The position numbers were made by a program, and so were the translations under genes. The notes below the pieces were generated by a model. The model saw only the letters and a program-made list of their open reading frames with translations, was not told the DNA's origin and made no database searches. A stretch of 64,000 nucleotides of DNA from Emydura subglobosa (lineage: Eukaryota; Chordata; Testudines; Chelidae): the NCBI GenBank assembly GCA_007922225.1, contig ML679989.1:20154915-20218914 (forward strand), in the 5' to 3' direction. Of the stretch, positions 48,001 to 58,100 are shown one piece after another. Within the stretch, counting starts at the first letter, position 1; every line of letters begins with the position of its first letter.

Positions 48001-51000
48001 AATCTCCTGGAGCATTTCACAAGCACCACCACCCTCCTGGTCCGGTGGTCGGTAGTATATTCCTGCTGCTAGTCTCTTATTGTTCAAGCGTGGAATTTCT
48101 GTCCCAAGAGATTCTCTGCTACTGTTTGATTCATTTAGATTTTTACTCTATTTGGCGCTCTGCTTTCACATATAGTGTCATTCCCCCACCAGCATGACCT
48201 ACCCTGTCTGTCCTGTCCATACTGTACCCTGCTATTAGCAGGTCCCATTGATTATTATTGTTCTTACATAATAAAATCCCTCCCTGGTGCCTAGACACTG
48301 TGGTGCTGCGCACATGACAGAGCAGATCAGAACCCTGGGCTGGCGAGCTTCTCTCGAGAACGGAACTGGCTTGTCCGGTGCGAGGGAAGCGCATGGGAGA
48401 CCTCGGTCAGGGCACCAGCTCTGTGAAAGGGGCTAGGGGTGCAACTCTGGATCCGTACTCCGTGGTGCTCCAGGATTCCAAGGGTTCCAGGTGCCTGTTC
48501 CTGCCACATCATCCTCTTGGCTCCTCAGTATGGAAACCCCATCACTTGCACTTGTCAGTTGTGTTCTCTCCCCCGCCTTCCACCTCCACCGCACTGAAAA
48601 AAACATCCTGTGCTGGCTGAAAGGCAGCCGAAGCACTGCTAAGGGTGGAGCTGCCCTGCTGACTGACACCATTGATTCCACACAGAAGGTTAACAGGAAA
48701 TCTATTTCTGTGGGCAGATGGACTAGCCGAGCCACCTCCACAGGCAGGGAGTTCCAGAACACGCAGTGCCTTCTGCACAGCCACAATTATCGATGCTTTA
48801 ACGTCCTGACAACGACACAACGGTGACGTGTCAGTGCATTTAAACCCACAGGAAGCTCAACACTTAGCACAGTCATTGCAGTTCCCCATCAGCTGCCTGA
48901 CTCATGGCGTTTCAGATGTTTACTGCAAGTGTACTTTGTCTGCCCTCGGTCCCCATCTCTTCTGGGAAAGGCCTAGGACTTGGGGGTGATGACAGCTCAG
49001 GAGAATACTGCTTCCAACCCAGACCTCAGTCTGTTGCCAGCCAAACTCTCCTTTGAATCATCTTTCTCATGATGGGGAGCCTGCCTTAATTAGCAGAAGT
49101 AAATTCAGGAAGATTTCTTTGCCCAGTGTGTGGCCAACTGGTGGCATTTACTGTTGGGGGGTTAGAGGATCATATCCCAGGCTGGATAATTCTCAGATCA
49201 ATCATATTTGTAGCCGTACATGCAATGGTCAATGTGTTCTTCTCTCCTGCGTCAGGCCGTGGTCTGAGCACCACAGAGCCAGGAAGGAAAAGACAAACGC
49301 ACGCCACTTCTGAACAGAGCACCACAAGCACCTTCCTTTGACACATCACGTGTCGGCTCCTGCCAGAGACCTACATCTGAGCCAGGATGGGAACTTAAAT
49401 CCCCATCACACCACCCTCACCCACTACCACCACTACATGACAAAGAGCCAGACAGACTTTTTCACCCGTTACTCTCTTGCTGGCTGGTATTTAACAGATC
49501 TCGTGCTCCAGCCTCCCCTCTCTCTGGTCGAACAAGTCTGACTGGCCAATGCCGGCAGGCAGAATAGGAGATTCACTGTTCCTAGTGTCACCACTGAACA
49601 GCCAGCATTGCTGTATGCCCCCGGGAAAAGTTCTATCCCCAGCGCAGTGCTCCTGCCACTCCCTTAACAAAGTTAAACCTACCTAAGCAATGGGTTAAGG
49701 TGGGGGAAACAGGATCACTGTCTGTTAACATCTGAAGGGAGAGGACTTGTTAAGGTGATTTAATGTATAATGAGAAGGAACCGGCCAAAGATCAGTGCAG
49801 ACTTAGACCTGGCCTACACTACAGAGTTAAGTCAACGTCAGGCGGCTTACCCCGACCTCACCAGGGAAGTGTCTACACTAGCAAGTTGCTCCCACCATTG
49901 TACGTTGCCCATTACATCGACGTAATAACTACCCCTCCGTGAGGACTGTGGTACTTACCACTAGGCAATGGTCATCCAGGCTGGTGATCACGTCCACCAG
50001 GTAGGTCCGGAGGGCAGCCAGTTTCTGCAGGGACTCGCTCCAGTGAGCTCGCTGGGTCAGGATGCTCTGGTGAGCCCGCTCCTCCTCCGTGTGCACTCTC
50101 TCCAGCAGCCGTTGCTCTTCGTTCTCACACACATTTCTCACGAAGATGAGCCTCTGGATCACCACTTCCCGGGCCAAGCTTGCCGCGCTCTGCCGCAGCC
50201 AGGACAGGGGAGGGAGAGGTGTCAGGCAAGCAGTAGCCCTGGCATGCTGGAAAGCTACGACCAGAGCTGGTTTTCAGCATGCTCTAAGGCTGAGTTAATC
50301 CACCCAAGATCACTGGGATTAAAGTAGTGTAAACCAGTGTGAGATCGGAGCCAGGCCAATCGACTTAGCAGGTGTGGCGTTTCTAAGGCACCAGCTGGTA
50401 TCACCACGGCTACTAAGTGCCAACTGGACGCTCAGCGAGGCCCGAAATTGCAGTGTTACATAAAAAACAAGTTTTACTCAGAGACTCAAAGGTCAGAAGG
50501 GACCAGTATGATCATCTAGTCTGACCTGCACAACGCAGGCCACAGAACTTCACCCACCCACTCCTGTAATAGACCCTGACCTAAGACTGAGATACTGAAG
50601 TCCTCAAATAATGATTTAAAGAACTTCAAGGTACAGAAATCCACCAGCGAGTGCCCCATGCCCCATGCTGCAGAGGCAGGCGGATATACCGATGGATATT
50701 ATTCCATGTAATATTTAGGGAAATGATCCCACAACTCCTATTCACTCAGCAGCGGGTCTGTTTGGACTGAAGCATGTCTGTGCCATGTCTGCAGCTCAGC
50801 CATTGCAGAGGGGGCGGGAGAGGCGGGAAGTGAACTAACTAGAAACAAAACTGAAACTGACTAGCCTTTTATTTCCATTTCCCCAGCTGAACTGGGAGAA
50901 GTTAGTTAGGGTCACTGAAGTGTTCACAGGCATTATTGCTAACACAGGCCTGGTCTACACTAGAAAATTAGGTCGACATAACTACATCGCTCAGGAGTGT

Positions 51001-54000
51001 GAAAAATCCACAGCCCTGAGTGGTGTCGTTACGCTGACCTAAGCCGCCGTGTAAACAGCGCTAGGTCAACGGAAGAAATCTTCAGTCGAACTAGCTACTT
51101 CCTCTTGGGGAGGTGGATTATCTACGCTGATGGGAGAAGCCCTCCCTCCGGCTGGCATAGGTAGTGTCTACACTGTGGTGTTACAAGTGTAGACACACCC
51201 ACAGAGTATTTACACAGAAATAGCTGGCCTGATCCTCAGTTACACTATGGCCACTTTACACTGCGCTCGCACTGTATTTGGGCTTTAAAATGAGTGTAGG
51301 ATGAAACAGACACTGCCGGAGTGGTGTAACGTGGCCTCGGCGAAAGGGAGAAATGGGCCCAGTAGCATTGTTGTCTTGACCTGGTCACTTTAAAGGAAAG
51401 CACTGACTGAGGCAGGCGTGGGAAGCAGGACAGCTCTTCGGCTACCAACTGAACTGAGCGATGAGCAGACTCCAGAGCCCATCACCAGGACCCAGGCCAA
51501 GGTCATGTACAGGAGGATGGGGCAGCAGAGAGGGGGTCCATGCCACACCAGCGCACACTGGAAACAGTGCAATGCGTACTGTGCATACACTGAACTGGCT
51601 GACTCAGGGAGAAGAGGTGGGGTTAATAGTGCAGGAGCCAAGCAAACCTGTCAGGTCATTATGGGGCGTGGTCAGTTAGGGGGAAGGGCCTAAAAACGGG
51701 TGAGTGAAGCCATCTCAGCAACTCCGGGCAGCCAGCAGTAATACTGCTGATGGGGGGGATGTTCACCAGTGAGATGCAGGCTGCACTAGCAAGTCCAGGT
51801 CCACACTCCCACACCAAGGAAAGAAAAGAGAATTACCAGAGCACTTTGGTTCTTCCCTGGCAGCACCTCGGCCATGTATTTGGTGATCACAGCACTCTGC
51901 AGCTGGAGCTTCTCACACTGATCCACAATTTTATTCTGAAACACAGAATCGGAGCTCTGGATTCACAGCCTCTCTTGGGGCATCCTCTGCCCTTTGGGCA
52001 CTGTGGGCTCTCAGAAGTGTGGTTGTACAGCATCCCTTCGCTAGAACAGAGCTGCAGGAGGAGCCGGGGCACTCCTGGCTCTTAGCCCCATTGCAATCAG
52101 CTGCAAACACACACCTTCTTTACGAGCATTAATAAAACCCAATCCTTGCCTGAAAAAGTCACGAATGGGCCTAAAATGTCCCTAAAAGCTCCTATGTTTT
52201 AATCACGACAATCCGCTTGGTAAGGCCTGTCCTTGTTGCCAGTGGTATTATCTCTGTGAGAGGAAGAGGTGGAGGGAAGGGAGAAATGGTTAAATGCAGA
52301 GGCCAGATTCTGTCATGTTCTGGCTCCTTTACACCACTCTGGCTTTGTGAGGGGACAGAAACCCAGTGGAAATGGCCTCTGGGACTATCCCTGGCATAAG
52401 AGGTTTCTCCCGACACTGGCAGAGTTGCCCGAATGGCTTTAGCCACCTCCCTCAGCCACTGGCATAGAGCGTGCACCAGGGAAGGGCGCAGGTGTGGCCA
52501 AGATCAAAACAGCTCCAACTCTTCTCAACAGGAATGCCTCTAGGAAGCTGTTGCAGCCAAACAGAACGTGGAGCAGCCCTGGGGCTGCTCTAATTTGTGC
52601 CATGACTGGGCAGCCCAAGCTATGGCGTGTAAAGCAGCCTTTGCCCGCCCCTGCAAGAGGCATAGTTTTGTCCTTTGGCATCTTTACTTCCCGTCGGCAG
52701 TAAGGGGATTCCTGTCTGATTGCTGGGACCGGAATCTGTCATTTGGCTTCCCATGTAAATACCCATAGGCAGCAGACAGCAGCAAGGACGGGTGTACACC
52801 GCCTTTGTATCATTTTGATCTCGCCCTAGGGATATTCCCAGAGCAGTGCAGAGGATGACCACCCCGGGCAGGGCCCAAGGCAGGGCCCAAGGCAGGCCCG
52901 CCGCCTGCACACCTGCACCCTGCCGACAGGTGAGAGGGAAAGAGCAGCCTCGCGCTCCTGGGCAAGTTGTGCTATTGCCAGCCGGCAGGCACGAAGGTGT
53001 GGGATTGGTCACCTGTGTCACATGGCACTGTTTCTTCTCTCTGATTGGATGGCTGAAACTTTTTTAAACAGGACAGTGGGGGGGTGAGTGTGACAGTGTC
53101 GGTGGCTCTCCCCGGCCCGGCCCGGCCCGGGCTCAGTCTCTAGCGGAGCGGCCCCGGGTGCTGCAGCTGCAGCTTCACAAATACACCTTCCCTCCCCTCC
53201 CCCCCCACCCCGCCCACGGGGGGAGCGCGCCCCTCTGCGTCCGGTCCATTGCCCCGGCCCCATGCCCAGGGCTGCCCAGCACGTGGGGCCAGGCCAGGGA
53301 GCGACCGGCCGGGCCGGGCCCTGCCGCACTTGGCCTCCCTCCGGCCCGCGCTGCTGAGCTCGCTCCCCCCGGCGATGCTCGCCGTGACCCGCCCCGCTCT
53401 GCCCATTTCCCCCAGCCCAGCCCGCGAAGCCGCCAGGCCGGGCCCCCCTTCCCTCCCCGGCCGGGGGCTTTGCCTCTCGGCAGGAGTCTGCGCAGCGCCT
53501 GGCACGGGGGGGGGCCTGAGCTCAGCCGGGTCTCGGGCGCCAGCGATACCCCGCCGCGGGGACGGCACCTGGGACGGGCGATCCCTGGGGCGCGGCGTTA
53601 GCAGCCCCCGCTCCACCCCGGGCCGGGCCGAGTCCCCGCCGGGGGCACCCGGCCCCAGCGCACGGCGCGGCCGGGCTGGCTGCGGGGAGGCGCCCAGGGG
53701 CTGCCGGCCAGCGGGGCGTGGAGCGGCCCGGGCTCGCCCGCGGCTGTGAGCAGCCCAGCCCCGAGCCCCCGCGCCGGGCTGTGCTCCCCGCGCCCCGAGT
53801 CCCCGCCCCGGCCCGGCGCCTACCCGCAGGTCCGCCGCCTTCTCCTCCAGCGCCGTCACGCGGTGGCCGCGGCAGCCGCCCAGCCCGGCGCACTGGGCGC
53901 ACACCAGCCGGCGGTGCGCGGCGCAGAACCAGCCCAGCTCCAGGTCGTGCTCCGGGCAGCGCTCCCCGGCCGGTACCGGCCCCGCCGTCCCGCTCCCCGC

Positions 54001-54126
54001 CGGGGACTGCCGCGGGGCGCCCGGCTCCCAGAGCTCCGCCGGCCCCGCCTGGCTCCGGCTGCCCGGCTCCGCGCCGGGGGGCGGCGGCCCCGCAGCTGCC
54101 GGCAGCCCGGTCCCCTCCTGCGCCAT
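35545..54126 (-). CDS. BSPRY: B-box and SPRY domain-containing protein, 6 coding exons
   Basis: Joining on the - strand 54126-53824, 51935-51837, 50189-49959, 45232-45207, 43732-43608 and 36071-35545 gives 1311 nt: 436 residues plus stop (human 402). All junctions are GT/AG with matching phases. Order of domains: a proline/glycine-rich N terminus (1-55), B-box zinc finger (Cys57, His60, Cys68, His71, Cys76, Cys79, Cys85, His88), a long charged helical/coiled-coil region (about 90-225) and PRY-SPRY (about 265-436). In mammals BSPRY interacts with 14-3-3 proteins and the TRPV5/TRPV6 calcium channels and is epithelial. The N terminus is about 34 residues longer than human. No disruption seen. 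Confidence 0.96.
38555..38915 (+). mobile_element. CR1 LINE 3' end
   Basis: Reads as the CR1 3' region: 'gactccaggagctcagccta', 'gaggataattaaccattgga', 'gtggtggattctccatgact', 'gatgggttggactagatggt' and ends 'gaatcaatgaatct'. Only the last about 360 bases are present. Confidence 0.8.
38968..39850 (-). mobile_element. CR1 LINE 3' part with RT remnant
   Basis: Begins on + with 'atagaatcatagatgtgtag' (reverse of the CR1 3' terminus) and extends into decayed ORF2; on - the C-terminal reverse transcriptase blocks are readable ([31 protein letters not shown], [40 protein letters not shown]) over several frames. Confidence 0.85.
40590..40683 (+). mobile_element. CR1 LINE 3' terminal fragment
   Basis: 'gatgaaatcctatggcctgg' ... 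'cagatgatctgatggtccct' ... 'cttaaaatctctgaatctat' is the last 90 or so bases of a CR1 3' UTR, ending in the family's terminal motif. Confidence 0.7.
40721..41400 (-). mobile_element. CR1 LINE 3' part
   Basis: Starts on + with 'atagaatcatagagtcatgg', continues 'ggtcacctagtctaacccct', 'cctccttttgaaaacctcca', 'gtatttgaagaccgctatca' and 'gacacagtactccagctgag', the reverse complement of CR1 3' UTR and ORF2 end. Its 3' end lies 37 bases from that of the preceding + fragment. Confidence 0.85.
41928..42195 (+). repeat. Interspersed repeat, first copy of a ~270-bp family
   Basis: Shares with 45798-46072, in the same orientation, 'tcagaaatcatgagttcagc', 'gatcaggagattagcttaaa', 'ttgccttctggtttgtgagc' and 'gctgagattggcacataatc'. 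No reading frame. Family unnamed by me. Confidence 0.8.
42343..43286 (+). mobile_element. CR1 LINE 3' third, ORF2 still open for 279 codons
   Basis: An uninterrupted frame (42336-43175) encodes the second half of a CR1 reverse transcriptase: [98 protein letters not shown] and the [18 protein letters not shown] terminus. The catalytic FADD is FADH here, so the enzyme would be dead even if expressed. The 3' end is the CR1 terminus 'cttctatgattctatttct'. The intact frame makes it the youngest-looking LINE here. Confidence 0.9.
43608..43732 (-). CDS. BSPRY: BSPRY exon 5 (residues 220-262)
   Basis: 125 nt encoding [20 protein letters not shown] then [20 protein letters not shown] and T, matching human TEEAEGILDPQESEMLNFN. 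Acceptor TTTCCTAG, donor GTCAGT. Confidence 0.95.
43733..45206 (-). other. BSPRY intron 4
   Basis: About 1.5 kb. Contains an old reptile-type repeat near 43840-43905 ('attacacccagggtg') and otherwise nothing recognised. Confidence 0.55.
45207..45232 (-). CDS. BSPRY: BSPRY exon 4, 26-nt microexon (residues 212-220)
   Basis: On the - strand, acceptor CCCCAG is followed by 26 bases encoding HAEQEIFE and the first two bases of Arg220, then donor GTGAGT. It aligns with human QKEQEIFER and is needed to restore phase between exon 3 (phase 0) and exon 5 (which starts with the third base of an Arg codon). Confidence 0.92.
45268..48180 (-). mobile_element. CR1 LINE, near full ORF2 length but internally deleted
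   Basis: Read on -, it opens with endonuclease pieces ([28 protein letters not shown] at about 48087-47875; [16 protein letters not shown] and [12 protein letters not shown] at 47871-47640), continues to the start of the reverse transcriptase ([19 protein letters not shown], about 47060-47010), skips much of the RT, and ends with the CR1 C-terminal tail ([29 protein letters not shown], 45745-45470) and 3' UTR. Frameshifts and stops throughout. It is interrupted by a 275-bp repeat at 45798-46072. Lies in BSPRY intron 3. Confidence 0.9.
45798..46072 (+). repeat. 275-bp repeat nested in the CR1, with 9-bp target duplication
   Basis: The CR1 sequence is broken between 'ttttaatctctcctcat' and 'tctcctcatcattttcgttg'; TCTCCTCAT occurs at 45789-45797 and 46073-46081 on either side, a perfect 9-bp duplication. 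The insert is the same family as 41928-42195. No open frame; it has no poly(A). Could be a SINE or a short DNA element. Confidence 0.8.
48300..49800 (-). other. BSPRY intron 3, stretch without recognised repeats
   Basis: No coding sequence recognised. Short open frames on both strands carry no motifs. Confidence 0.5.
49809..49958. mobile_element. Short DNA transposon fragment abutting BSPRY exon 3
   Basis: Starts 'ctggcctacactacagagtt' and contains 'gtgtctacactagcaagttg' and 'ttacatcgacgtaataacta', typical of the GTCTACACT-type MITEs elsewhere in the window. From my memory of the family the resemblance continues through 'cctccgtgagga' to the edge of the exon, so the intronic side of the exon 3 donor may come from the element. 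The exact end is uncertain. Confidence 0.5.
49959..50189 (-). CDS. BSPRY: BSPRY exon 3 (residues 135-211)
   Basis: 231 nt, phase 0 at both ends, encoding [20 protein letters not shown] through [37 protein letters not shown] and ending LDDHCLV. Charged helical region. Acceptor GCGGCAG, donor GTAAGT. Matches human closely in [12 protein letters not shown]. Confidence 0.96.
50483..50690 (-). mobile_element. CR1 LINE 3' fragment
   Basis: 'aaaggtcagaagggaccagt' then 'atgatcatctagtctgacct', 'aatgatttaaagaacttcaa' and 'catgccccatgctgcagagg' are the reverse of the CR1 3' UTR. Confidence 0.8.
50950..51198 (+). mobile_element. Short DNA transposon (GTCTACACT-type MITE)
   Basis: Starts 'ctggtctacactagaaaatt' and ends 'acaagtgtagacacacc', so the ends are inverted repeats of about GTCTACACT. 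Internal segments match 7418-7669 and the reverse of 22305-22486. The best preserved copy in the window. Confidence 0.75.
51837..51935 (-). CDS. BSPRY: BSPRY exon 2 (residues 102-134)
   Basis: 99 nt, phase 0, encoding [20 protein letters not shown] then [13 protein letters not shown], matching human [20 protein letters not shown]. Acceptor GTTTCAG, donor GTAATT (weaker). Confidence 0.95.
51936..53823 (-). other. BSPRY intron 1
   Basis: Its proximal 0.7 kb lies in the CpG island; the rest has a tandem 'ggcagggcccaa' duplication at about 52869-52892 and no recognised repeat family. Confidence 0.55.
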
Positions 54127-54280
54127 GGGCCGGCGCGCGCCGCAGGACGGAGCCGGAACCACTCCCGGGCGGACACGGGCCACGGGAGCTGCTGGGAGCG
54201 GGCGGCACCTGTCTCAGGTGCGGGGAACTGACGGGCGGGCGGGGAAGGTGACGGCAAAGTTACAGCGAACCGCCCTGCAC
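53090..54280. promoter_or_regulatory. CpG island over BSPRY exon 1 and promoter
   Basis: Extremely G+C-rich with dense CpG, including a CCCGGCCCGGCCCGG run at 53115-53130, and ending sharply at the microsatellite. It spans the BSPRY start codon. Long frames on + and other - frames in the island are compositional shadows. Confidence 0.75.
53824..54126 (-). CDS. BSPRY: BSPRY exon 1, coding part (residues 1-101, B-box)
   Basis: 303 nt from ATG (54126-54124) to donor GTAGGC. The start was chosen because it is the first ATG of the frame and begins [13 protein letters not shown]; the frame stays open upstream but only with a GTG. Residues 1-55 are Pro/Gly/Ala-rich; 57-88 form the B-box ([26 protein letters not shown]). 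Confidence 0.9.
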
Positions 54281-55180
54281 ACACAGACACACACAGCACT
54301 GCACACGCACACACAGACACACACAGCACTGCACACGCACACACAGCACTGCACACACACACACAGAGCACTGCACATCACCCCGATTGCTGCACACAGC
54401 ACTGCACACACACACACAGACTGACACACAGCACTGCACACACACGGACACAGCCCTACACACCACCCCGATTGCTACACACACACACACACACACACAG
54501 AGCCCTGCACACCACCCCGATTGCTGCACACACACAGACACACACACACTGCTGTGCACACACACAGAGATACACACATACACCCCGACTGGTGCATACA
54601 TACATAGAGACACCAACTGCTGCACACACACAGAGTGCTCTGCGCACGCACAGAAACACTGACTACTGCACATTTGCACACATACACAGTGACTGCTGCA
54701 CATGCAGACACAGGACCTTGNNNNNNNNNNTTGCACACATACACAGTGACTGCTGCACATGCAGACACAGGACCTTGCACACACACACACCATCCTGCAC
54801 ACACAAGTGCACCGCCCTGTGTGCCTGCACACACCATCCTGCACTCACACCCATATACACCACCCTGCATTCTGTGTGCACGTACACACTGACTCCGACA
54901 AACACACACACTGACTGCTGCACACACCCTCACTGCCCTGAACACACGCATGCACACCACCCTGAGCACGCACACACACATTGACACACGTCCCGCAACC
55001 TGCACATGTGGACACACACACACTGGCTGCTACACACACACACACACCATCCTGCACATGTGAAAACACATTTGATTTCTGCACACACCCTCAACGCCCC
55101 GCACACTCACCCACACCGCCTTGCACACTCACACATCCCATGCCCTGTGCGTGTGTGCACACACACACTCTCCCTGACTG
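54281..55180. repeat. Imperfect CA-rich microsatellite with composite units
   Basis: About 900 bases of (CA)n mixed with units such as CACAGCACTGCACACACA and CACCCCGATTGCTGCACA. It starts about 155 bases upstream of the BSPRY ATG, next to the promoter. Open frames through it (Thr/His-rich on +, Cys/Val-rich on -) are repeat artefacts. Confidence 0.9.
54721..54730. other. Assembly gap (10 N) with identical flanks
   Basis: Ten N at 54721-54730. The 47 bases before the gap (54674-54720) are identical to the 47 bases after it (54731-54777), which suggests that two contigs overlapping in the repeat were placed side by side. Confidence 0.9.
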
Positions 55181-58100
55181 CTGCAGTTTCACTGGCAGCT
55201 GCATCTGAATTTCAAAGCGATTCCTCCTCCATTAATCTTCACACACTCTTCCCCACGCTCAAATCCCTGGGCCCGGGCACTCCCTGAGGACAGGGGCCTC
55301 TGAGCAGCTTCCTCGCTCTGGCCTGTCTCTGAGAGCTCTGCCTTTCCCCCCACAAATGTACTGGAGAAGGGGAGTAAGAGAGGCTGCCATTTGTCTGTGT
55401 GCTGGTAGGACCCACGTGTGTTTGAAAGCCCGTTGCACTGTTTTCAATGACCGCACAAGGCGTGGGGCCCCTGTGCGTGGATGTGAGGGTGAGTGTGTGT
55501 GTGGCTTTGTGGGGAGGGAACGACAAAAGGCATATTTGAATGGCAAGTTGGTTATTGGTTAACAAACCTACCAGCCTTGAAGATGCTGCTGGTGGGAGGG
55601 CGGCCCTGTGTGAAATATGACTGTCCGGGAAGGAAGGGAATGCCCTCTGCTGAGATCACAGTGCTGTTGTGTTCCCTGGGGAGTCACATTTTCCTTTTGT
55701 GGGTGGGGTGCTGGGGCAGGGGCCATGGTTTCCCATAAGTGCATGTACAGCAGGAACTGTCCATGAGGGTGGGAAGGCGGGGCCAGGGCCAGGGCAAGGC
55801 TGGGTCACAGGTTGATTGGGATCAGAAGCTGTGCCTGCAGGGGCGCACACCTCAGTCCTTCTCATCTTCTCTCGGGACCAGTGTAAATTGGCCTCCCGGC
55901 CCTCACCCCACCTCTAGAACTGACCCCAGAGGAATCTCTGTGAAGACTGAACGTTTCACTAGCCATTCCCTATTACTGCTTATTTTCACGCCCCTCTCTG
56001 TGGGCAGGCCTGGCCCCCAGTGTACTATCACACGACAGGGTGGAGCAGGAATGTCCCAGCAATGTCTGCTCCAGTTGGACGGGAATTGGAACATACTGGT
56101 TGTACTGGGAGTGCGCCTGGCGCCCTGAGATTTCTCGGCTGCTTTGCAGAGCCAATGTCATTCACAGCAGCTTCTAAGTATGGTCACTTGGCTGAATCAA
56201 AGTGACATCTGAATCTTCGGAACTTTGCCTGACGCTGGTCATCGTCTTGTATGTTTCGTGTTTCTGTAACTAGCTGGCTGACTGGCTTGTGCATCCCATC
56301 TTTGCTTTGTCCTGGTCTGGGCAGTCCTGAGTGCCAGAAAGCCTCCCCCTCTGCTCAGCACTGAGTGATGCTCATAAGCCTGTTTCCGTGATGATCCTGT
56401 CTGAACCCCAGCCCTCGCCTTGTCAAAAAAATGATCCTGAAATCTCTGGGGATTTTTGGAAGCCTTGATCACTAGGGAAAGATGCTGTCTCTGCTCAGGC
56501 AGCCACTGTGCAGCAAACTCTCATGGAAATCAGCAACCCGCGATATGAAAGTGATGTATATCCCGCAGGCAAATTTAATACAGAAGAGGCCTCATTCTGC
56601 TATTTGACACTAGTATAAATCTGGAGTAACTCCATTGACGTCTGGATTTAACTGGCATAACTGAGAGCCGAGTTTGGCCCAAGAGCCTCTGTCAAAGTCA
56701 ACGAGAAGCGTTGCTGCACAGACGGAAGCCTTGGCAGATCCTGTTAGCTAGAAGGAAGAGAAACTGACCTAGATGTAAAATCACTCGTGGGAGATTGAGG
56801 GCAGAGTTACTGTAACTTCACCAGGTCATGGCCTCCCTAGGAAGAGATGACACAGAGTCTCCTTGAGCCACTGAGCCAGGGAGAATCTCCTTGTGCAAGC
56901 TGTTGCAGGGAGAATCTCACCCAGGGACACTGCATTAGGCACCCTGCCACCCAGGCGCCGCAGGAAAGGGATTCTCAGAAACCAGCAAACTGAGCTGGGA
57001 GTCCTCTGAACTAGCCCCTTGGAAATGCTGAGGAGAGGGGTGTGGCCTAAGCCCACCCCAGGCTTCAAGGGACTGTCCGTGTGGGAGTCACAGTCTCTGG
57101 GGTCAGCCCTTCCTCGCGGCAGGCCGGCGCGCGCTCCGGTAGCCAAGAGCCCGGGGGTGATGGCGCCACGCTGGGCTGTGGGAGACGTTTTCAGATCCCT
57201 GCTCTGCCTGATTTGAACCTGGTTGTCTCATCTCCCAGCTGAGTGCCCCAGCCACTGGGCTACACAACCATCCTCTTCTGCTTGTCCTACAAAGGGGCCC
57301 AGCCTGAGCGGAAGAGACGGAGGAAGCCCCAGCCGAGTGTGCGCAGCTCTGTGCCGGTTGGGGCACTCAGCAGCGAGCAGGGAGAGGTGGCTTTAAGTCC
57401 TTGCTCCAGCTCAGGCAGAGCAGGGATATTAGGCACCTCCAGGGGTAGCTGGCAGCTGAGCAGGGGCTTGGAGGATCTCAGTCGTGCCTACATGCTGGAT
57501 TGGAGCACTTATATTCCTTCGCAGGGCTAGCCCCCAGTTCCCTTACCTGCCCATGCACTACATGGCGAAGGATGCTGCTGCCGGGCCATCCTGAATGACA
57601 TGACCACACGTGAAATGCTCCAGCAGGAGAATGCGATCCAGAAGCAGCCAGAGTCTCATGGTGCTTTTTTATTGCAAGGAAAACTAGCTGGGTTGCACCT
57701 CGACCAGATGTCAGTGTTGGTGTCCAAGAGGAAGAGATTCACACCTGCCAAACAGCAGCTCGGAGAGCTGCGAATGAAGCTTGCTCCTTTAGACCTTGTG
57801 GAGGTGTAAGTGAACTGGCCTGGCACTGCCATTCTCTGACACCTCCCGAAGCTCCCCTAGTTACCAACAGGGACTGATCTGAAAGCTGCAGGGGACACAG
57901 AAACAGCCGCAAGTGGCTAAAAATGTGAGGGTTTGATTTTGTGAAGCTCAAGCCGTTCACTGACTGAAGGATGCTTAAAGCAGGCGCAGACTCTGCTCCA
58001 TTACTCCGCCGTTCACCCTTATATATTGCACATGTCGAGCTCCGTAGCCCTGAATATTTGTGTGCTGCTGGTGTAATGAATCTGTGCTCACAACTAATCC

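Larger units (their letters stand above)
50190..51836 (-). other. BSPRY intron 2
   Basis: Contains a CR1 3' fragment (50483-50690), a MITE (50950-51198) and, at about 51224-51335, an old reptile-type repeat ('tggcctgatcctcagttaca'). Confidence 0.6.

Noticed and set aside
54260..55084. Thr/His-rich and Cys/Val-rich frames of up to 194 codons
   Set aside because: They translate a CA/TG microsatellite and even run through the N gap.
57195..57275. Possible tRNA gene on the - strand
   Set aside because: A and B boxes are present but the arms do not pair as a tRNA; a SINE head explains it.
57600..57809. 69-codon + frame beginning MTTREMLQQENAI
   Set aside because: A plausible-looking amphipathic sequence, but I recognise no family and see no convincing exon partners; length is within chance.
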